A stretch of DNA of 64,000 nt from DATAEE01 sp036258175. Its GTDB lineage: Bacteria; Acidobacteriota; Vicinamibacteria; Vicinamibacterales; 2-12-FULL-66-21. Of the stretch, positions 7,572-15,395 are shown in pieces. The notes under the pieces were generated by a model that did no database searches, was not told where the DNA came from, and worked only from the letters and a program-made list of their open reading frames with translations. Position 1 is the first letter of the stretch. The number at the start of each line of letters is the position of its first letter. Where the stretch lies: positions 1 through 64,000 of the forward strand of contig DATAEE010000421.1 in NCBI GenBank assembly GCA_036258175.1, written 5' to 3'. The translations under genes were made by a program, and so were the position numbers.

Positions 7572-8945
7572 ATGCGAGACCTCCACGTTGTCGTACTAGC
7601 GGCCGGCAAGGGTACGCGGATGAAATCGGCCCTTCCCAAGGTCCTTTTCGAAGCGGCCGGCCTTCCCTTGATTGAGCATGTCCTGCGGTCGGCCGATCCG
7701 CTAGGTGCCGCATCGACAACGATTGTCGTCGGCCACATGCCGGATGCGGTTCGGGACGGCTTGCGCAAACGCCCGGGCTTGCAGTTTGCACTGCAGGATC
7801 CCCAGCGAGGCACGGCGCATGCTCTCCTGCAAGCCGAGCCGTTCCTCGCGGGGAAAACGGGCATCGTCGTGATGCTGTCCGGGGATGTTCCGAGTCTCTC
7901 GACGGCGACGCTCCGACGCTTGGTTGATTCCCACATCGCCCGGGGGCCGGCGGCGACGCACCTGACCGCGGTGCTCGATGAACCGTATGGGTACGGCCGG
8001 ATTATCCGGTCCGGCGAGCGAATCGCGCGGATCGTCGAAGAACGCGACGCGTCGCCCGAGGAACGCGCCATTCGTGAAATCAACGCCGGGATCTATGCGT
8101 TCGAGCTGGGCCCACTTTTCGACAGCCTGCGCGCCATCTCCACCGATAACGCGCAGGGCGAGTACTATCTGACGGACCTGCCGAAGGTGTACGGCCGCCG
8201 TGGGCTGCCGGTCGAAGCGATGATCGTCGAGGACCCGAGCGAGGTGCGCGGCATCAACAGCCGCGCGGAGCTGGCGGAAGTGAGCGCCATGATGAGACAG
8301 ACGAAAAACGAGGCTCTGATGGCCGCCGGCGTGACGATCGAGGATCCGGCGTCCACGTACATCGGCGCCGACGTCACCGTCGGACCCGACACCGTGATCC
8401 ATCCCAACGTGTACCTCGAAGGCCGTACGTCGATCGGCGCGGGCTGCGAGATCCACGCGAACGTCCGCATCGTCGACTCGACGATCGGCGATCGCGTCGT
8501 CATCAATAACTTTTGCATGATCACGAGGTCGCGTATCGCGTCCGGGGCGATCGTCGGGCCGTTTGCCCACCTCCGTCCCGACTCTGAGGTTCAGGAGCAG
8601 GCGCACGTCGGGAATTTTGTCGAGCTTAAGAAGACAGTCCTTGGACGCGGCTCGAAAGCGAATCACCTCTCGTACCTCGGTGATGCCGTGATCGGGTCCG
8701 GGGTGAACGTCGGCGCGGGCACGATTACCTGCAACTACGACGGCGCGAAGAAACACCCGACCGTGATCGAGGACGGCGCGTTCATCGGCAGCGACACGCA
8801 GCTGATTGCTCCAGTGAAGGTCGGCCAGAATGCCTATGTCGCTGCCGGGTCGTCGATCACCGACGACGTGCCGCCTGGCGCACTGGCCGTCGCGCGCGGC
8901 CGGCAGGTGAACAAAGAGGGTTGGGTCGACAAGAAGAAGAAGTAG
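7572..8945 (+). CDS. glmU: bifunctional UDP-N-acetylglucosamine pyrophosphorylase / glucosamine-1-phosphate acetyltransferase
   Basis: GlmU acetylates glucosamine-1-P and couples the product to UTP, giving UDP-GlcNAc for peptidoglycan and LPS. The N-terminal uridylyltransferase domain has LAAGKGTRMKSALPKVL. The C-terminal half is a left-handed beta helix of hexapeptide repeats (for example TIGDRVVINNF) with the acetyltransferase segment VNVGAGTITCNYDG. The length of 457 is normal. The TAG stop lies inside a palindromic repeat, and glmS, the pathway enzyme before it, follows 35 bp on. Confidence 0.97.
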   Translation: MRDLHVVVLAAGKGTRMKSALPKVLFEAAGLPLIEHVLRSADPLGAASTTIVVGHMPDAVRDGLRKRPGLQFALQDPQRGTAHALLQAEPFLAGKTGIVVMLSGDVPSLSTATLRRLVDSHIARGPAATHLTAVLDEPYGYGRIIRSGERIARIVEERDASPEERAIREINAGIYAFELGPLFDSLRAISTDNAQGEYYLTDLPKVYGRRGLPVEAMIVEDPSEVRGINSRAELAEVSAMMRQTKNEALMAAGVTIEDPASTYIGADVTVGPDTVIHPNVYLEGRTSIGAGCEIHANVRIVDSTIGDRVVINNFCMITRSRIASGAIVGPFAHLRPDSEVQEQAHVGNFVELKKTVLGRGSKANHLSYLGDAVIGSGVNVGAGTITCNYDGAKKHPTVIEDGAFIGSDTQLIAPVKVGQNAYVAAGSSITDDVPPGALAVARGRQVNKEGWVDKKKK

Positions 8946-8968
8946 GGGGGTTCGCGAACCGCCCCTAC
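8942..8968. repeat. palindromic intergenic repeat, copy 1
   Basis: A 27-nt near-perfect palindrome runs from GTAGGGG through TTCGCGAA to CCCCTAC. Its first bases supply the TAG stop codon of glmU. A near-identical copy lies at 10854-10880, and a half copy at 10822-10831 supplies the stop of glmS. It resembles dispersed REP-type elements. Confidence 0.75.
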
Positions 8969-8980
8969 TAAGGATCAGAC

Positions 8981-10825
8981 ATGTGCGGCATCATCGGGTA
9001 CATCGGACAGCGGCAGGTTCTGCCGATCCTGATCGACGGCCTCCGCCGGCTCGAATACCGCGGCTACGATTCGGCCGGCGTGGCGGTCGTCCGCGACGGC
9101 GCCATCGAGCTGCGGCGCAGCGCCGGCAAGCTGGCGCGGCTCGAGGAGGCGATCGCGGTCAATCCGCTCGACGGCGAGTACGGCATCGGCCACACTCGCT
9201 GGGCCACCCACGGAAGGCCTACCGAAGAAAACGCGCATCCCCACCGCGACTGCACCGGGCGCATTGTCGTCGTCCACAACGGGATCATCGAGAACTATCT
9301 CGAGCTGAAGCAGCAGCTGCTTCGTGAAGGGCACACGTTCGTCACCGAGACCGATACGGAAATCGTCGCGCATCTGGTCGAGCGCGAGATGCAGGACGAC
9401 GGCCTGGAAAATGCGGTCCGGCGAGCGTTGCTGTCGCTGCGGGGGCTGTTTGCGCTCGTCCTGATCTCGGCCGAGGATCCCGAGAAGATCGTGACCGTTC
9501 GGAACGGGCCGCCTATCGTTGTGGGACTCGGCGACGGGGAGTTCTTTGTCGCCTCTGATATCCCGGCGATCCTTCAGCACACGCGCGACGTGGTCTTCCT
9601 CGGCGACGAGGAGATGGCGGTGATCACGCCGCGCGGCGTCGAGTTCACCGACTACTCGGGGCGCGCGGTGTCGAAGGCGAGCACGCGCGTGTCCTGGGAT
9701 CCCGTCATGGCAGAGAAGGCGGGATACAAGCACTTCATGCTCAAGGAGATCTTCGAGCAGCCGTGGGCCGTCAAGGAAACGGTCCTGGGCCGAGCGTCTG
9801 TCGAATCGGGACGCGTCTTTCTCCACGAGATCCAGATTCCGGACGAACGGCTTCGCTCGCTCGAGCGGATCGTCATCCTCGCGTGCGGCACGTCCTGGCA
9901 CTCGGGCCTGATCGGCAAGTTCCTGCTCGAAGATCTTGCGCGCCTGCCGGTCGAGGTTGACTACGGTTCCGAGTTCCGCTATCGCGATCCGATCGTCGCG
10001 AAGAACACGCTCGCGATCGTGATCACGCAGTCGGGGGAAACGGCAGACACGCTCGCGGCGCTGCGCGAGGCAAAGAAAAGGGGCGCGTGCAGCATCGCCA
10101 TCTGCAACGTCGTCGGCAGCATGGCCACTCGTGAGAGCGATGGCACGGTGTATACGCATGCCGGGCCGGAGATCGGTGTCGCCTCGACCAAGGCGTTCAC
10201 GTCACAGCTCGTCGCGCTGCACCTTCTCGCGCTCTACTTGGGACAGGTCCGTGGAACGCTCACCGAAGCCGTGGTGCGTCCGCACCTCGAGGCCTTGACG
10301 CAACTTCCGTTGCTGCTCGAGAAAACGCTGCAGTGCGATCCGTTGACCGAGGAAATCGCGAAGCGGTTCTATCAGCGCCGCGACTTTCTGTATCTTGGCC
10401 GCGGAATCAACTACCCGATCGCCCTCGAAGGTGCGCTGAAGCTCAAGGAGATCTCGTACATCCACGCCGAGGGCTACCCCGCCGGCGAGATGAAGCACGG
10501 ACCGATCGCGCTCATCGACGAGGATATGCCCGTCGTCACCATCGCCCCGCGCGATCACGTCTTCGAAAAGATGATGGGGAACGTCCAGGAAGTGAAAGCG
10601 CGTGGAGGATCCGTGATCGCCGTGACGACGGCGGGTCACGATGGATTCTCCGGCCTGCTCGATCCCGCCCGCGATGTGCTTCTTACGGTGCCTGCCTCTC
10701 ACCCGATGCTGGCGCCGGTTCTCCTCGTCGTACCGCTGCAGCTCATCGCCTATCACGTCGCCATCAGGCGCGGCTGCGATGTCGATCAGCCTCGAAACCT
10801 CGCGAAGAGCGTGACGGTCGAGTAG
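8981..10825 (+). CDS. glmS: glutamine-fructose-6-phosphate aminotransferase (isomerizing)
   Basis: GlmS makes glucosamine-6-phosphate from fructose-6-phosphate and glutamine, the first step to UDP-GlcNAc. The N-terminal Ntn glutaminase begins MCGIIGYIG with catalytic Cys2. GHTRWATHG and the GIIENY segment follow. Two SIS sugar-isomerase domains form the C-terminal half (ACGTSWHSGL; ITQSGETADTLAALREA; LGRGINYPIALEGALKLKE), and the conserved C-terminus is PRNLAKSVTVE. At 614 residues it is complete. Only 35 bp precede it, so there is no room for a glmS ribozyme. Confidence 0.97.
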   Translation: MCGIIGYIGQRQVLPILIDGLRRLEYRGYDSAGVAVVRDGAIELRRSAGKLARLEEAIAVNPLDGEYGIGHTRWATHGRPTEENAHPHRDCTGRIVVVHNGIIENYLELKQQLLREGHTFVTETDTEIVAHLVEREMQDDGLENAVRRALLSLRGLFALVLISAEDPEKIVTVRNGPPIVVGLGDGEFFVASDIPAILQHTRDVVFLGDEEMAVITPRGVEFTDYSGRAVSKASTRVSWDPVMAEKAGYKHFMLKEIFEQPWAVKETVLGRASVESGRVFLHEIQIPDERLRSLERIVILACGTSWHSGLIGKFLLEDLARLPVEVDYGSEFRYRDPIVAKNTLAIVITQSGETADTLAALREAKKRGACSIAICNVVGSMATRESDGTVYTHAGPEIGVASTKAFTSQLVALHLLALYLGQVRGTLTEAVVRPHLEALTQLPLLLEKTLQCDPLTEEIAKRFYQRRDFLYLGRGINYPIALEGALKLKEISYIHAEGYPAGEMKHGPIALIDEDMPVVTIAPRDHVFEKMMGNVQEVKARGGSVIAVTTAGHDGFSGLLDPARDVLLTVPASHPMLAPVLLVVPLQLIAYHVAIRRGCDVDQPRNLAKSVTVE

Positions 10826-10853
10826 GGGCGGCTTTCATAGCAACAGATTGCAC

Positions 10854-10880
10854 GTAGGGCGGTTCGCGAACCGCCCCTAC
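10854..10880. repeat. palindromic intergenic repeat, copy 2
   Basis: This is the second copy of the 27-nt palindrome (GTAGGG...TTCGCGAA...CCCCTAC). It sits between glmS and the gntR promoter, 29 bp after the glmS stop. The stop TAG itself lies in a partial copy of the arm at 10822-10831 (GTAGGGGCGG). The copy ends 1 bp before the TTGACT -35 box. Confidence 0.75.
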
Positions 10881-10881
10881 A

Positions 10882-10909
10882 TTGACTTGTTCTAAAATAC
10901 TAGTACAAT
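10882..10909 (+). promoter_or_regulatory. sigma-70-type promoter and operator-like palindrome of gntR
   Basis: TTGACT (10882-10887), a 16-nt spacer and TACAAT (10904-10909) end 8 nt before the ATG at 10918, so the transcript would have almost no leader. The 8-bp palindrome TACTAGTA (10898-10905) overlaps the -10. TACTA/TAGTA-type dyads are typical of YtrA-subfamily GntR operators, so autorepression is likely. Confidence 0.65.
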
Positions 10910-10917
10910 CAACCACG

Positions 10918-11316
10918 ATGGAGGGCCGGGCCAAGATTCACCTGGATCCGAAGGACCCGACCCCTCTGTACGCCCAGCTGGAGCGGCAGATTTTGGCAGC
11001 AATTGCTACCGGGCATTTGCCCGAAGGCGCGCAGCTGCCCACCGTTCGACAGCTGGCCGTTGACCTCAGGGTGAACGCGAACACCGTGGCTCGCGTGTAC
11101 ACGCAGCTCGAACGCGCCGGAGTGCTCGAGACCCGGCGGGGCGTCGGGACGTTCGTCGCTGGCAAACGCGCGGCGACGGTGGACCAGTCGACCCGCGATG
11201 CGGCGCTGCTGACGGCGGCGCGAGGATATCTGGCCGCCGCCGCGGCGGCCGGCGCCTCGCCCGACCAGGCAATCGCCCAATTGCGCGCGCTGATGGAAGG
11301 AGCAGACCGTGGCTGA
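10918..11316 (+). CDS. GntR-family (YtrA-type) transcriptional regulator
   Basis: The winged-helix domain spans about residues 10-78 (PLYAQLERQILAAIATGHLP; LPTVRQLAVDLRVNANTV; GVGTFVAG). A short C-terminal helical tail, not a large ligand domain, follows, which is typical of the YtrA subfamily that controls adjacent membrane or transport genes. The ATG at 10918 is chosen over an earlier in-frame ATG because it follows a strong promoter directly. Its end overlaps the SPFH gene's GTG start by 8 bp, so the two form an operon. Confidence 0.85.
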   Translation: MEGRAKIHLDPKDPTPLYAQLERQILAAIATGHLPEGAQLPTVRQLAVDLRVNANTVARVYTQLERAGVLETRRGVGTFVAGKRAATVDQSTRDAALLTAARGYLAAAAAAGASPDQAIAQLRALMEGADRG

Positions 11317-12238
11317 CGATGCGGATCTGAAGGATCTCAAGAGGGTGGAAATTGACGTGCGGTTCAACGTCGTGTCCCTGCTGATCCTGGTCCTCGCCGG
11401 GGCAGCAGCCGTGGTTACCGCCGTCGCGATGCGGGCCGTGGGCGCCGCGATCGCGATCGGGATCCTGGGCATGCTCCTGTCGATGTCTCCCAAGATCGCA
11501 AAGCAGTGGGAGCGCGGCGTCATGCTTCGGCTGGGCCGCTACATCGGCTTGCGTGGTCCGGGACTTTTCTGGATCGTGCCCCTCATCGATTCGGTGACCC
11601 GGTGGGTGGACCAGCGCGTCATCACCACGAGCTTCGCCGCCGAGCAGACGCTGACGTCCGACACCGTGCCGGTCAACGTCGACGCGGTTCTGTTCTGGAT
11701 GGTTTACGACCCGGAAAAGGCGGCGCTCGAAGTGCAGGATTACCGCCAGGCGGTGAGCTGGGCCGCGCAGACCGCGCTGCGCGACATCATTGGCCGGACG
11801 GCGTTGACCGACTTGCTCCGCGGGCGCGAGCGGATCGAGGCGGAGCTGCAGAAACTGATCGACGAGCGCACGACGCCGTGGGGCGTCACCGTTCAGTCCG
11901 TCGAGATGCGCGATGTCGTGATTCCCGTCGCGCTGCAGGACGCGATGTCCCGCGAAGCGCAGGCTTCGCGTGAAAAACAGGCGCGCGTGATCCTCGGCCA
12001 AGCCGAAGTGGAAATCGCGAAGAGCTTCGAGCGGGCCTCCGAGTCGTACCGCAACAATCCGACCGCGCTCCACCTCCGCGCGATGAACATGCTCTACGAA
12101 GGCCTGAAGGAAAAGGGCGCGCTCATGCTGGTGCCGAGCTCGGCGGTCGAGTCCATGGGCATGGGCGGCCTGCTTGGCGCGGCAGCGCTCCGGCAGGAGA
12201 AGCTCGCGTCGGATCCGGGGGACGGCAAGAGCGAATAG
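11309..12238 (+). CDS. SPFH/band-7 domain membrane protein
   Basis: Two hydrophobic segments near the N-terminus (about residues 21-42 and 43-60) anchor the protein. The SPFH/band-7 domain follows (RYIGLRGPGLFWIVPLIDSV, about residues 77-96; TLTSDTVPVNVDAVLFWMV; EMRDVVIPVALQDAMSREAQ). A coiled-coil helix with REKQARVILGQAEVE and a Met/Gly-rich end complete it. Such proteins (slipin/stomatin type) form membrane scaffolds and often affect proteases. The GTG start with GAAGGAG upstream overlaps gntR, so expression is probably controlled by that regulator. Confidence 0.9.
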   Translation: MADDADLKDLKRVEIDVRFNVVSLLILVLAGAAAVVTAVAMRAVGAAIAIGILGMLLSMSPKIAKQWERGVMLRLGRYIGLRGPGLFWIVPLIDSVTRWVDQRVITTSFAAEQTLTSDTVPVNVDAVLFWMVYDPEKAALEVQDYRQAVSWAAQTALRDIIGRTALTDLLRGRERIEAELQKLIDERTTPWGVTVQSVEMRDVVIPVALQDAMSREAQASREKQARVILGQAEVEIAKSFERASESYRNNPTALHLRAMNMLYEGLKEKGALMLVPSSAVESMGMGGLLGAAALRQEKLASDPGDGKSE

Positions 12239-12240
12239 CG

Positions 12241-13314
12241 ATGTTTCTTCACTTCGCTATCGCAGCCGCCAGTCTCTCGACATGTGCGCCGCAGGCTGCG
12301 CGGCCGCCGGCGACGCCAGTCGAGGGGATTGGCGGAATTCTCGAGGCGTACAAATCGAATCAGATCGTGGCGCTGACCGACGCGCACGGGAACGAGCAGG
12401 CTCACCGTTTTCTGCTCTCGCTCATTCGGGATCCGCGCTTTGCCGGGATCGTCAACGACATCGTCGTGGAATTCGGCAGCGCCCGATACCAGGACGTCAT
12501 CGATCGCTTCGTCCGCGGCGAAGACGTGCCGTACGAGACGCTGCGCAAAGTGTGGCAGGACACGACGCAGCCGAGCGCCGCAGCCGACCTTCCAACGCAC
12601 GAGGAGTTCTTCCGCGCGGTCCGAGCCGTCAACGGCTCTCTGCCGCGCGAGCGTCAGGTCCGTGTGCTGCTCGGCGATCCGCCGATCGACTGGGACAAGA
12701 TCCGCGGCCGGGAAGATCACTTCAAGTGGATTGAGATGCGTGATGCCTATCCTGCGGCGCTGATTCAGCTCGAGGTGATCGCGAAACAGCGACGAGCCCT
12801 GCTGGTTTACGGGCTCGGGCACTTTCAGCGAAGAAACGTTCTCGCGAACTTCGAGATGGCCGACTGGCGCGCGCAGACGATCGTCAGTCTTCTCGAGCGG
12901 TCTGGACCCGTGAAGATCTTTACCGTCTGGAGCAGCCGCGATCTCGCCGATCTCCAACCGGACGTGGCGACTTGGCGCGTGCCCAGCCTGGCGATCATCC
13001 GCGGCACAGCGCTTGGAGCCGTCGACGCGGCCAAGTACTTCGGCTGGGGTGGTCGTTTTGCGGTGCGCGACGGAAAGATGGTGCAGGTCCCAAAGGAAGA
13101 GTGGCGCACGCTCCCGGCCGAGGATCAATTCGACGCAGTCCTCTATCTCGGACCGCCATCAGCAATGACGGAGTCGCGCTGGTCTCCGGCGCTTTGCGCC
13201 GACGCGGCCTACATGGAGATGCGCCTCAAGCGAATCGCGACTGCGGGGATTCCCCAGGCCGAGGCCGATCGATTGAAAAAGTACTGCGCCGACGTGGCGG
13301 CGAAGAAGGAGTAA
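12241..13314 (+). CDS. exported protein of unknown function (possible erythromycin-esterase-like fold)
   Basis: An N-terminal signal-like segment (MFLHFAIAAASLSTC) is followed by mature sequence; the Cys is in a poor lipobox context (Thr before it). The core begins IVALTDAHGNEQAHRFLLSL and continues NDIVVEFGSARYQDVIDRF, a pattern I associate loosely with erythromycin-esterase-like or ChaN-like proteins. GLGHFQRRN and a C-terminal segment with two Cys residues (SPALCADAAY, KKYCADVA) also stand out. It starts 2 bp after the SPFH gene. No function is claimed. Confidence 0.55.
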   Translation: MFLHFAIAAASLSTCAPQAARPPATPVEGIGGILEAYKSNQIVALTDAHGNEQAHRFLLSLIRDPRFAGIVNDIVVEFGSARYQDVIDRFVRGEDVPYETLRKVWQDTTQPSAAADLPTHEEFFRAVRAVNGSLPRERQVRVLLGDPPIDWDKIRGREDHFKWIEMRDAYPAALIQLEVIAKQRRALLVYGLGHFQRRNVLANFEMADWRAQTIVSLLERSGPVKIFTVWSSRDLADLQPDVATWRVPSLAIIRGTALGAVDAAKYFGWGGRFAVRDGKMVQVPKEEWRTLPAEDQFDAVLYLGPPSAMTESRWSPALCADAAYMEMRLKRIATAGIPQAEADRLKKYCADVAAKKE

Positions 13315-13351
13315 CGATATAGCATGATGGGCGGGCCGCACGGGCTGCTCT

Positions 13352-14311
13352 ATGAAAGTCTCCCGCCAGACCTTCGAACAGGCGCGCGACCGCATCGGCT
13401 CGAACGCCTATCACACGCCCCTGATGACCTCGCGCGTCCTGAGCCGGCTGACCGGCTACGAGGTCCGCCTCAAGGCCGAGATGCTGCAGCGGACCGGTTC
13501 CTACAAGATTCGCGGGCCGTTGAACAAGTTCCCTCAGCTCTCCGCCGACGAGAAGGCGCGCGGCGTGATCTGCTCCTCGGCCGGGAATCACGCACAGGGC
13601 GTTGCGCAAGCGGCTGCGATTCACGGCATCAAAGCTGTCGTCGTGATGGCCGAGAACGCGACGCCGTCGAAAATCGAGGCAACGCGCGGGTATGGCGCCG
13701 AGGTCGTGCTCCACGGCCGTATCTGGGACGAAGCGAACGAGAAAGCCAAGCAGCTCGTCCGCGATCGCGGCTACACCTACATCCATCCGTTCGATGACGA
13801 GCAGTTGATCGCCGGACAAGGCACGGTGGGCCTCGAGATCATGCGCGACTGGCCCGAAGTGGACGCGGTGATCGTGCCGATCGGCGGCGGCGGGCTGATT
13901 TCGGGTATTACGCTGGCGGTGAAGTCGTGCAACCCGTCCGCGCGTGTCATCGGCGTCGAATCGTCAGGGGCGCCGGCGATGAAGAACAGCGTCGAGTCCG
14001 GCCACCTGGTCACGCTCGATCGCGTCGAGTGCGTCATCGACGGCCTGAAAGTGAAGCGCGTCGGCGACCTGACGTTCGAGATCGTCTCGAAGAACGTGGA
14101 CGAGCTCGTCGCGCTGCCGGACGAGCAGATCTTCGATGCGCTCATCTGGATCATGTCGCACTGCAAGCTCGTCGTCGAAGGAGCCGCGGCCGCGCCTGTG
14201 GCGGCGCTGCTGCAAGGGCTCGTGAAGCTGCCGCCCGGATCGAAAGTGGTCTGTGTGTTGAGCGGCGGGAACGTCGACCTGACGCAGCTTAAAGGGCTGA
14301 AATGGAACTGA
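13352..14311 (+). CDS. threonine dehydratase / serine-threonine ammonia-lyase (PLP)
   Basis: This fold-type II PLP enzyme deaminates threonine to 2-oxobutanoate. RTGSYKIRGPLNK carries the PLP lysine (about residue 53). SSAGNHAQGVAQAA binds the substrate, IGGGGLISGI (about residues 172-181) the cofactor phosphate, and VLSGGNVDL lies at the C-terminus. At 319 residues it lacks the ACT/regulatory domain of biosynthetic IlvA, so it resembles the short catabolic TdcB type; it could still serve isoleucine synthesis. It overlaps the convergent leuB end by 23 bp. Confidence 0.85.
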   Translation: MKVSRQTFEQARDRIGSNAYHTPLMTSRVLSRLTGYEVRLKAEMLQRTGSYKIRGPLNKFPQLSADEKARGVICSSAGNHAQGVAQAAAIHGIKAVVVMAENATPSKIEATRGYGAEVVLHGRIWDEANEKAKQLVRDRGYTYIHPFDDEQLIAGQGTVGLEIMRDWPEVDAVIVPIGGGGLISGITLAVKSCNPSARVIGVESSGAPAMKNSVESGHLVTLDRVECVIDGLKVKRVGDLTFEIVSKNVDELVALPDEQIFDALIWIMSHCKLVVEGAAAAPVAALLQGLVKLPPGSKVVCVLSGGNVDLTQLKGLKWN

Positions 14312-15395
14312 CGGCGTGTATGCGCTCGGTGATGGCGGACGCCATCTGCGAGCAGGACAACACGCTCTCTGGAGCGCCGGACCTCTCAGGTCCGGCGACC
14401 AGATCCGCCGTCCGCGCACCGGAGGCGATCGTCTCCGCTATCGCCGCGTCGAGCGCGTCCGCCTCTTCGGTGAGTTTCAGACCGTAGCGCAGGAGCATCG
14501 CGGCGGAAGCGATCGCGCCGACAGGATTTGCGGCGTCGCGGCCGGAGAGGTCGGGGGCGGAGCCGTGAACCGGCTCGAACAGCCCTGGACCACTGCCGAT
14601 GCTCGCCGACGGCAGCAACCCGAGCGATCCCACCACCGCCCCCGCCTCGTCCGAAAGGATGTCGCCGAACATGTTCTCCGTGACAATCACGTCGAAGCGC
14701 GCCGGCGAGCGAACCAGCTGCATCGCGCAGTTGTCGACGTACATGTGGTCGACGACGACGTCGGGATACGCGGCGCTGATGTCGGTCACGACGGCTCGCC
14801 ACAAACGGGAGGTCTCGAGCACGTTCGCCTTGTCGACCGACGTCAGCGTCCGGCGCCTGCGCCGCGCCTCTTCGAACGCGCGCGCCGCGACGCGTTCGAT
14901 CTCTTCCCGCGTGTAGCGCAGCGTGTTGTGGGCGGAGGATCCGTCCTCCGCCACGCCGCGCGGCGTGCCGTAGTACAACCCGCCAGTCAGTTCTCGAACG
15001 ATCAACAGGTCGACGCCGGCGACGATCTCTGACTTCAGCGGACCGGCGGTTTCCAGACCGGCGTACACGCGCGCCGGCCTGAGATTCGCGTAGACTCCGA
15101 GCTCGCGCCGCAACGCGAGCAGTGCCGCCTCCGGACGGCGCCGCGGCTCGTACCCGTCGAACGCCGGATCGCCGACGGCCCCCAGGAGCACCGCGTCCGA
15201 TTCGCAGCACGCCGCTAGCGTCGTCTCCGGCAGCGGCTCGCCGGTCTGCCGGATCGCAACGCCGCCGATCGGAGACGTCCGCAGCTCGAACGTATGACCG
15301 AACCGCCGAGCCGTGGCGGCGAGCGCCTGCGCCGCCGCCGATGTCACCTCCGGGCCGATCCCGTCCCCGGGCAAGAGCGCGATGCGCGCTTTCAC
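14289..15395 (-). CDS. leuB: 3-isopropylmalate dehydrogenase
   Basis: LeuB oxidatively decarboxylates 3-isopropylmalate with NAD+ in leucine synthesis. The N-terminus is KARIALLPGDGIGPEV. LTGGLYYGTPRG, VDHMYVDNCAMQLV and TENMFGDILSDEAG carry the substrate and metal residues, and GLFEPVHGSAPDLSG contributes to NAD binding. The length of 368 is normal. Its start overlaps the leuA stop by 4 bp (ATGA), so the two are translationally coupled. Its 3' end overlaps the convergent threonine dehydratase gene. Confidence 0.95.
   Translation of the reverse strand: MKARIALLPGDGIGPEVTSAAAQALAATARRFGHTFELRTSPIGGVAIRQTGEPLPETTLAACCESDAVLLGAVGDPAFDGYEPRRRPEAALLALRRELGVYANLRPARVYAGLETAGPLKSEIVAGVDLLIVRELTGGLYYGTPRGVAEDGSSAHNTLRYTREEIERVAARAFEEARRRRRTLTSVDKANVLETSRLWRAVVTDISAAYPDVVVDHMYVDNCAMQLVRSPARFDVIVTENMFGDILSDEAGAVVGSLGLLPSASIGSGPGLFEPVHGSAPDLSGRDAANPVGAIASAAMLLRYGLKLTEEADALDAAIAETIASGARTADLVAGPERSGAPESVLSCSQMASAITERIHAVSSISAL

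Noticed and set aside
8946..8980. glmS ribozyme upstream of glmS
   Set aside because: Only 35 bp separate glmU and glmS and most of that is the palindromic repeat; the ribozyme core needs well over 100 nt.
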